NCBI RefSeq assembly: GCF_030864355.1
Contig: NC_083393.1
Location: 2,108,001-2,172,000, forward strand
DNA from: Cutaneotrichosporon cavernicola
Lineage: Eukaryota > Basidiomycota > Tremellomycetes > Trichosporonales > Trichosporonaceae
DNA: 64,000 nt
Reading direction: 5' to 3'
The notes under the pieces are model-generated. The model did not search any database, was not told the origin of the DNA, and saw only the letters and a list, made by a program, of their open reading frames with translations. Shown here one piece after another: positions 57,114-64,000 of this stretch. Both the position numbers and the translations under genes were made by a program. Position 1 is the stretch's first letter, and each line of letters starts with the position of its first letter.

Positions 57114-59081
57114 ATGACGTTCGCTGGCGCTCTGGTGGGTATCTTACTGCTTTCGCACCCGCTTACAAACCAGACGATCACGGACCTCGACGATTTCCTC
57201 ACCCCGTCGCAGGCCTGTATCATTCCCGTTCGCCAATCCAACAAACCCGCAGGACAGGAAACAGGAGACAATGCGAACGTGAGCTTTGGAACCATGAGAT
57301 GAAGCTGACAGCAGACGGAGATCCAGATCGATGCGAATAACAACTACTACGAAGTGTCGACGCACAGCACAGCGCTGGCTGGCCCGTCCGCTGGTGTCGA
57401 GGTCGGGCGACAGGCGCTCAAGAAGGCCGAGATCAGCTTGAACGACTGCCTAGCATGCAGGTGCGCATTCCCATTCCTTCACGTCCCAGGCAGACGGTGA
57501 CTAACCAGCAGCGGGTGCATCACGTCAACCGAGTCGCTGCTCATCACGATGCAGAGCCACAATGAGGTGCTCGACTTCATCAAGGCGGGCGATTTTTCCC
57601 GAACCCCTGTGCTTTCGATCGCGCCACAGACGCTCGCATCGCTCTCGGCGTCGTATGCCAGTGGCCAGATTCCGCTGCGCTCACTGTTGCGGAGGATACG
57701 CGCCTTCCTGTCAGTGCCGGAGCGGGGCGGGTGGCAGGTGTGGGACACGACTTTTGCGCGTCACGTCGCGCTGCGCGAGATGGTCACCGAGTTCAGGGAG
57801 CGGCAAGGCGCTGCAGAGCGGGGCGAGAAGATGGTTCTGCCGATGCTCGCGTCAGCATGCCCGGGGTGGGTATGTTATGCTGAGAAGGCGCAGGGAGACC
57901 TCCTCCCGTTGCTGGCCGCCGCGCGTTCGCCGCAGGGTATCATGGGCGCACTCGTCAAGCAGTGGTACGCGCGCCGGCTGGACCGCAACCCCGCCGAGAT
58001 GTACCATGTCACGGCGATGCCTTGCTACGACAAGAAGCTCGAGGCGAGCCGCGACGACTTCTACTCTGAAGCCTTCAAGACGCGCGACACGGACTGCGTG
58101 CTCACAACCGGCGAGCTCGACTTGCTCCTCCACGAGCTCGGCTTCGACCCACTAGCTCCGGTGGAGGGGGAGGATGCACCCGACACTGACCTCTTTCCCG
58201 AGCTCCTGCAACACCCCGGCTCGAGCTCAGGCTCGTACCTCAGTACGCTGATGTCCGCGATCGCCGCGGCTCATCCACTCCCGACGTGTGTGCACACACG
58301 GGTTGTACGCGGCTCCACTGACAACGTCGAGATGTTCCTGGAGGACAGTGAGGGTACGGTGCTGTTCAAGGGCGCGATCTGCTACGGCTTCCGCAACCTG
58401 CAGAACCTGGTGCGCAAGGTCGGTCGCGAGACTGGTATCGGACGAGCTCGTCCCGCTGGCGCGGGGCGGTTGCAGGCCGCCGTCGCGGCGCGACGGAGAA
58501 AGGCCCGCACAGGCCAGGGCGAGATCCAGACGCCAGCGACACCGGCGTCACCAGCAACTCCTGAGGGAGAGGGGAAGAACGGGACTGGCGACGACGTGGC
58601 TGGCGCGGCCCTCGTTGCTTCCCGCGACGCCAAGAAGCTGGACTTTGTCGAAGTCATGGCCTGCCCCGGTGGATGCGTGAATGGTGGCGGGCAGATGAAG
58701 CCTGCGTCTAACACAGTGGATGCGGAAGGGTACGCACGGCCCCTACCCGACGACGGCGTGGCGGAGCCCCCACGTTCCACTGGCCTGGCGAGTGAAGAGG
58801 GTATGCGGTGGAGCACCAAGGAGTGGGTCGCCGAGGTCGAGCGCGTCTATTGGACTGGGCTGCCAACACCACCAACCAGTCCAAGGATACTAGCACAGGA
58901 CGCGGCGCTTGCCCAGTGGCCGGAGAGGACGCGGGCCGCAGACGGCCTGGCAGACCAGGTCGTTATGGACATGTTGGGTGTGGATGGCGACAGGTACGCC
59001 TGTGTCCGGACGCGGTTCAAGCGCGTCGAGGGCGACGTACTGAGTGAGGGTGGGCTCACGCACGAGCAGGTCAAGTGGTAG
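57114..59081 (+). CDS. NAR1: NAR1, cytosolic iron-sulfur protein assembly factor (Fe-only hydrogenase-like)
   Basis: Nar1/IOP1 links the Cfd1-Nbp35 scaffold to the CIA targeting complex that puts Fe-S clusters on cytosolic and nuclear proteins. The model is exons 57114-57134, 57174-57278, 57315-57460 and 57512-59081, for 613 residues. The N-terminus, [22 protein letters not shown], carries the first cluster cysteine, followed by LNDCLACSGCITS with the other three. The hydrogenase-like part has [22 protein letters not shown] and [13 protein letters not shown], the H-cluster-type cysteines. A roughly 70-residue Ala/Thr/Pro/Gly-rich insert (about residues 395-465) separates the last two regions and is absent from shorter homologues. 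The third intron's acceptor is a tandem CAGCAG placed inside the CLACSGC motif; the second AG gives the family spacing. Confidence 0.94.
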
Positions 59082-59401
59082 TTTAGAATCATCATGCATT
59101 GCATCTGGAGCCGGGTCCAGAGGGAGGGGTGTGGTACTGAGGCGCTGAGGCGCTGAGAGGACTGAGAGACACAGGCGTCTAATTTTGTTCAATGTTGGCG
59201 CCAGCGCCACGCCTTGATGTCCACACCATCTCGCTCCATCGCACCATTACATCAGCAGCTCATTGAGCACGTCAGCTCTAGGCATTCATCCACCCATGTC
59301 TGTTCCCGACGCGTCATGCAGTCGTGCATCGTTCTACGAGATGGTATTGAAGATCGTTAGTAGTACGCCGGCCGCCTGCTCTGCTGGGCCGAGTACGTTC
59401 G
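59082..59401. other. Convergent intergenic region NAR1 / lectin gene
   Basis: Two genes end toward each other across 320 nt. No gene or terminator hairpin is evident; a short GAGGCGCTGAGGCGCTGA duplication lies near 59140-59157. Confidence 0.5.
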
Positions 59402-60667
59402 CTATAGTGTCAGCCCCTTCTGGTTGTAACTCACATAGGCAGCGACGGCGAATGCAATGAAAGCCGCAACGCCAATGAGCTTAAGGATGAACAGGAACCA
59501 TCCCGCGGCACCCCCGCGCTGGACAGGTGCCCGTCCGCCAGTCAAGTGGTCGCGCGTCATCTCTAGGGGCTTCTGGGCCGGCGCTGGACCGCCAACGCCC
59601 TGCGCGACAGGACGGTACTGCGGGTAAAGGGTTGCGCTGTATACCGACACGCCAACGATATCGTGGTTGTCAGCCACATCGCCCGTGATTGCCGAGAAGC
59701 CGATGTAAGGGGATGTGGGGAGCTCGACGTTGGACACGTCAAAGCACAGGTCCCACTTGTCCCACTCGTCCAGCTGGGTCTCAAGACGCAGTCCCTTCCC
59801 CTTAACATAAGTTAGGCGGGCTTTCGTGGCGACGTTGCGGCGGCGGAAGTTCTTCGAACAGCCTGCGAGCTCGTTGCGCGCATTGTCGCCGTCTAGGTCG
59901 GCGGGGGTGCGGCCGTCACCTAGCATTGCGGTGATGCGGGGAAACGAGTAGCCGTGTCGGCTGTTGGGGTACGTGTCGAAGAAGACAACGAGACCAGTGA
60001 AAAGGTCTGGAGTTAGCCTGTCTAGACTCTCCCTATGGCGAACTCACCCTGGTTGCCGAAGACGGGTCCAGGCTCGGCCCGGCCCATAGTGACCCACAGG
60101 GCAAAGCCGTCACCGTACATCGATGTGCCCTTTCCGTCGACCTGGTGTCAGTCATTCTTGGCGCCGGAAGCTGAGCATCGGCCGCGATCAGGCCCTCGTG
60201 AGAGTACTGCCCTCTGGGTGGGATTTCCCCTCGAAGCTCATGGAGGGCAGCCGCGCCTCGCCGGACTCACGTTGAACTCAAACTCGATCTGCCAGCTGGG
60301 CGGCGCAAGCGGCAGGCGACTCCACAGCCAGCCACTCTGGCTCCCCCGATCCTGCGTCAACCGGACATGCTTATTGGTATTGATGATGGTATCGCCGCCA
60401 AAATCCCACCTGGTGTAAGTCGGTCATCAGCACGGTAGACCGTAAGGCCGTCGCCTTGATAGGCGAGGCGAGCATTTTAAGTCTCCAGTGGATTTAGACT
60501 CACCACCGGTTCTGCAAGTCGCTGTCGACATACGGCGCGTACATTGAGTGCGTCTTGAGTTTGGTGCGTTTCTCAATCATGTCTGTCACCGGCGGGGGCT
60601 GGGGAGCTCCAGCACCAAGTGCGCATGAAAGGAAGGGGAGCGCTGCGAGCGCAAATGAAAGGCGCAT
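59402..60667 (-). CDS. L-type (legume-like) lectin cargo receptor, VIP36/ERGIC-53 family
   Basis: This is a type I membrane lectin of the early secretory pathway that binds high-mannose glycoproteins. The model is exons 60667-60504, 60409-60271, 60141-60048 and 60006-59402, for 333 residues. A signal peptide is clear (MRLSFALAALPFLSCALG). The lectin fold shows DFGGDTIINTNKHVRLT, SWQIEFEFNVDGKGTSMYGDGFALW, FTGLVVFFDTYPN (metal and sugar site) and SPYIGFSAITGDVADNHDI. A transmembrane helix follows near residues 303-325 (GWFLFILKLIGVAAFIAFAV), with a very short cytosolic tail ending QKGLTL; no dilysine or diphenylalanine ER signal is seen. It is divergent from the LYR gene (225 nt). Confidence 0.92.
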
Positions 60668-60892
60668 CCTAATGGTAGGTAAAGAGTGTAAAGAGTGTGA
60701 GTGATGGAGAGCGCGTAATGGTCATGATCTGATCTGGCGCGTGGAAGCCCTGAGGTGGAGGCGTCTGCCAATCAAGAGAGTGGGGCAGAAAGTGGAGGTT
60801 AAGGAAGGTTGCATCTGAAGACGTCAGGTCAGGATGACCAAGAGGTCAGTCTTGTACTACAACATGCGCATGGGACCCGGGTTACAGCACGT

Positions 60893-61225
60893 ATGTCTGC
60901 AAAAGGCGGAAGGCAGCTCACCCAGTTCATCCTCCAAGCCGAGCTGCTAAGCGCTTACCGCGCCGCTGTGCGCGCTACAAGGCGTGAGTTGTTATCCGCA
61001 GCTCTAGCACACGTACTCACACCAGCCCTTCCCGACCCCCAGACACGGCGGGAAACACTCGACTGGTTACGTTCTGATATCGAGCGCCTCCGCGGAGAGA
61101 TGGACGACGACGTTATTCGCTCCAACCTCCAAACGTTCCAGCGCAACCTCAAGACGTTTGGGCCCAGCCTCAGTATCTCGGGACTGAGCGGGATAGGAGC
61201 AAAGCTCATCGGCCAGAAGCGCTAA
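60893..61225 (+). CDS. LYR-motif mitochondrial protein (LYRM2-like)
   Basis: LYR (complex1_LYR) proteins are small mitochondrial matrix adaptors that bind acyl-carrier protein and help assemble Fe-S or respiratory-complex subunits. The model is exons 60893-60983 and 61026-61225, for 96 residues. The motif region is QAELLSAYRAAVRATR, then PLPDPQTRRETLDWLRSDIERLRGE and a third helix with SNLQTFQRNLKTF, the usual three-helix order of LYRM2-like proteins. Reading through the 42-nt intron stays in frame and gives 110 residues, but it would insert a segment between helices 1 and 2, and the intron has a consensus GTGAGT donor. Which complex it serves is not evident. Confidence 0.8.
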   Translation: MSAKGGRQLTQFILQAELLSAYRAAVRATRRELLSAALAHVLTPALPDPQTRRETLDWLRSDIERLRGEMDDDVIRSNLQTFQRNLKTFGPSLSISGLSGIGAKLIGQKR

Positions 61226-61292
61226 TCATTCACTGCATCAATGTAAACTATCACAATCTCTATGGTCCATCGATGCGGCGCACCGTGTCGTG

Positions 61293-63805
61293 CTACTCCT
61301 TGGTCATCGTCAGGTTGACGCGCGTGCGCGTGCTTCCAACTCCCGCCGGGCGAGAGGATGTTGTGCTGAGGACGGAAATCTCAGACATGACACTGCCGCG
61401 GGAGAGCATGGCAGCCCGGTCACGGTTTATTAGATACACGGCTTCGTCGTGACCCTCGCCGTTTTCATACGGCCAGTGGGCCCGGTGCGCGGCGGCGATG
61501 GGTGGGAGGCGGTGGGGCGATCGGCTCGGAGGGGGGGCTGGCGCAGGTGACATCGAGGGGCTCACAGGCACTCTGGGCAGCGGCGTTCCACTCACGTTGT
61601 AAGGGTTGGGGGAGCGCGAGCGCGACCGGGGGCCCGGGGACGAGGGCGGCGTGACGAATACCGACGATTTGTCGCTCACGGATGACTTTATCGCGTTAGG
61701 CGGCTCAGGGTTCCACTCGTCATCATCATCGTCACGCGGTGGTGAGTCTCTCGAGTACCTGCTGCGCGCCGAGACGGAGTCCGTGTCTATCGAGAGGAGG
61801 GGAACTTGGCCATCGACTCCTTCAGCTGCGTAGCCCGGAGAGAGAGGCGGGTACACCATTTTGGGAGCGGTGCTCAGGCGGCGCGGTCCGATGAGGCTGG
61901 GAGGCGGGGTCGAGGCAAGGCCCAAGACGCCCGAGTTGGTGTGGGTGCTGCCTGGACCAAAACCGATAGGGTGGTATAGGAAGTTGTTGTAGCTTATTAT
62001 GGGCGAGTCCGAGCTCTCAGGCGACGAGGGTGAGCCTATAGGGGAGGAGGAGGGCGATGTGTTGGCAATGAGCATGTGCAGATGCTCGGGCTCCACCTTG
62101 GTGGACGAGGTACTGGGCCGGTCTCGCTCCAAGTATGTCGGCGGTTGTGACGCGTGGGACGGGCGGCGCGAGTCTTGGGACATCCGTTCTGCGGAAATGC
62201 GTCGCTCGCGCTCCAGGCTGGTACGCGCACTGGGTCGAGAGAACGTACTCTCGCCATAACTGGCTTGCGTTTGGAGCCTGTGGAGGCTGGGCTTGGTCGG
62301 AGAAGTTGAGGTGGATTGATGAGCACCTGGATAAAAGTCGGTACTTGTGTGGCTGCCACCGCTGCGGCGGAGGCTCTGGACTGGATGGGCCCGATCTATG
62401 AGGCTGGGGTTGCGCTCGCGGGGTCTACCGGTATGATCCTCAGTGCTTAGGCCATTGATGATCGCCGTGGCTCTCGTTCTCTCGTTCTCCTCAGAGTAGG
62501 CGTCACGGTGGCACAGCCCAGACTCTGGGGTACTGGAGAAGATCAGGACGTCGCGGGCGGTGGTGCGTGGAAGGAGGGGAACGGAGCCGACAAAGGTCAA
62601 CTGGTTCGACTTGACAGCATCGGTGATCCCGAGGACGAGTAGGGGCTGGAGTCTGGGGGAGTTAGGCATCACAGTGAATGTAGCTCACCTGGCAATGACG
62701 TCTCTCCTTACTCCGCCAGCCCCTGCGGGCCAGCGGCGGAGACCTGCGAGCCAGAACCGGTAGACCCCGGGATGAACCCAGCCCTCGAGCTTGATTGCCC
62801 TAAAGTGTGAAGGGTTGGGTGACGGTGGTGGGCGGTGAAGATTAGTAATGGCACTCCGAATGGATGCGAGAAGCTGGCTCGAGAGCCGCTGCGGAGGGTT
62901 GACCAGAGAGATCCGGTCAGGCACTTTCAGTTAGCAAGCTCACAGACAACTGACGTGGAAGGGTAACCGCGAAGAACAAAGGCGGCACTTCTTCAACGTT
63001 GGGCGTGTATGTGAAGAGAAGGTTGTGGGATTCGGGCTATTGTCAGATCCGATCGGGCTTATTCCCACCTTGGACACGGCTGGCTGGACTGTACCAACCA
63101 TTGTGTAGCCATGGTGAGCGAGAGCGCTGAAGATGACAAGTAGCAGGCGGATGGACCTGACGTCAGAGACGTTGCGGTTTGGACCCACTCGAGTTCCTGC
63201 GTCCCTTTGAGTCGCCAGACTTTGCCCTTCAACTCAGCCTTCCAGCACACTGGCATTTCGGGATGGCGTTTTACCACGTCCTCGAGTTCGTCGCTGCGTA
63301 CGGCGACTCCCGATTTCCAAGTCTGCAGCGCGGCGTCCACCTCTGGTACAACTGCGGCAGGGAAACCGGTGAGCTGCACTCCTGAGTCACCGGAAAGGAC
63401 GAGCAAGCCATGTTGCCTGTTCTGGCGATTCGGGTGCAGGGCCGGAATAATGTCTGGCGTGGTTGGATATGGGATATTCGGGGTAAGGATCGGCTCTACA
63501 TCTATCGAAACGCTGGGGAGACTGGGAGCTGGCTCTGTCCACAGTGGGAGCTTTGGGTTGACGTTATCCAGTCCAGCGAGCGCCTGGAGGTAGAGGTTGG
63601 TCTCAGAGGGGGAGAGGTTGAGAGTCGCCATGCGTGTCCCGGGCGCACCAAGCGGGGGGTGTGGGCCGTCGTCCGAGGACCCGTCCGCGTCGGCGTGGTG
63701 TATCTCAACGATGTCGGCGGATTCTCGGCGTACGTGGGTGGGGATGGCGGGCTCGGAGGCGGGCGCCTTGGGGCCCTTGCCTCGGACACGGCGAAACCAG
63801 CCCAT
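61293..63805 (-). CDS. Unknown conserved-looking protein of 793 residues
   Basis: The model is exons 63805-63189, 63156-63069, 63036-62955, 62923-62689 and 62652-61293, joined by four introns of 31-36 nt. I do not recognise the family. A globular part spans about residues 40-390: LLVLSGDSGVQLTGFPAAVV, CWKAELKGKVWRL, SIRLLLVIFSALAHHGYTMV, NLLFTYTPNVEEVPPLFFAV and LEGWVHPGVYRFWLAGLRRW. The alternation of hydrophobic and aromatic runs resembles a soluble alpha/beta domain; the LLLVIFSALAHHG segment is too short and polar to be a sure membrane helix. The second half is Ser/Pro/Arg-rich and probably disordered. The acceptor and donor choices were fixed by frame and by continuity of these segments. 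The gene converges on the LYR gene (67 nt). Confidence 0.72.
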
Positions 63806-64000
63806 GGCGTCGGAATGAATGTATTGAGGTTTGGAGGAATGAAGAGAGGCGTAGAGAGGAGAGGAGAAAGGAAAAATGTTTAGGCGATATGAGGGAGAGG
63901 GGGCCGACTAGGGGCTGTGCTAGGTGCGAGACGACGGTGCACGTTGGAAAAGGGAAGGCCAAGGGATCTAGTAGGTGCGGGGGGATCCGGTGGACACTCT
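63806..64000. other. Upstream region of the 793-residue gene
   Basis: The last 195 nt hold the 5' flank of the minus-strand gene starting at 63805. On that strand it is CT-rich, as expected for a leader. No other feature is seen. Confidence 0.5.

Noticed and set aside
60984..61025. Reading through the LYR intron as coding (ORF stays open)
   Set aside because: The segment has a consensus donor and an acceptor, and removing it gives the usual spacing between helices 1 and 2.

Overview
The window is nuclear DNA of a GC-rich fungus. Almost every protein-coding gene is broken by short GT-AG introns (many only 31-45 nt), the tRNA carries a nuclear-type intron, and the protein set (ARP2, a DOCK-family GEF, MIM1, NAR1, an HSF-type factor, an ankyrin-PH oxysterol-binding protein) is eukaryotic. 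The intron density, GC-rich codon use and CT-rich leaders fit a basidiomycete yeast, perhaps Tremellomycetes/Trichosporonales. That placement is inference; no rRNA or marker gene is present to confirm it.

Layout. 0.1-14.6 kb is compact: ARP2 (-), CRIPT (+), a seven-exon DOCK-type GEF (-), then a 14-exon gene (+) that splices a Rieske [2Fe-2S] domain onto a DUF455 ferritin-like domain. 14.6-21.7 kb has no supported gene; its second half is a very long pyrimidine-rich stretch that looks like the leader of the HSF-type transcription factor at 21.7-23.8 kb. 23.8-32.8 kb is a gene-poor block with only short, unrecognisable ORFs and small direct repeats. From 32.8 kb to the end the sequence is gene-dense again: a CMP/dCMP-type deaminase (-), MIM1 (-), a ZUFSP/Mug105-type peptidase (+), a disordered unknown protein (+), an Arl5-like GTPase (-), ADE6 (+), a 1638-residue coiled-coil protein (+), RIB7 (-), an intron-containing tRNA-Ala(UGC) (-), an Osh-type lipid-transfer protein (-), NAR1 (+), a VIP36-like lectin (-), a LYR-motif protein (+) and a 793-residue unknown (-).

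There is no operon or pathway cluster. Neighbours are arranged as divergent pairs sharing short promoters and convergent pairs 60-250 nt apart. Several genes touch Fe-S or mitochondrial biology (Rieske-DUF455, NAR1, LYR protein, MIM1), but they are scattered and I do not claim co-regulation.

Exon-intron models were built by hand from reading frame, splice-site consensus, phase and family motifs; each model given sums to a whole number of codons. The most notable points are the Rieske-DUF455 fusion with its micro-exons, a recurring 3' splice module in which the branch point (CTRAC) is fused to the acceptor (CTRACANCAG), an apparently non-AG acceptor in RIB7, a 25-G run in a CRIPT intron, and the 9-kb gene-poor block.
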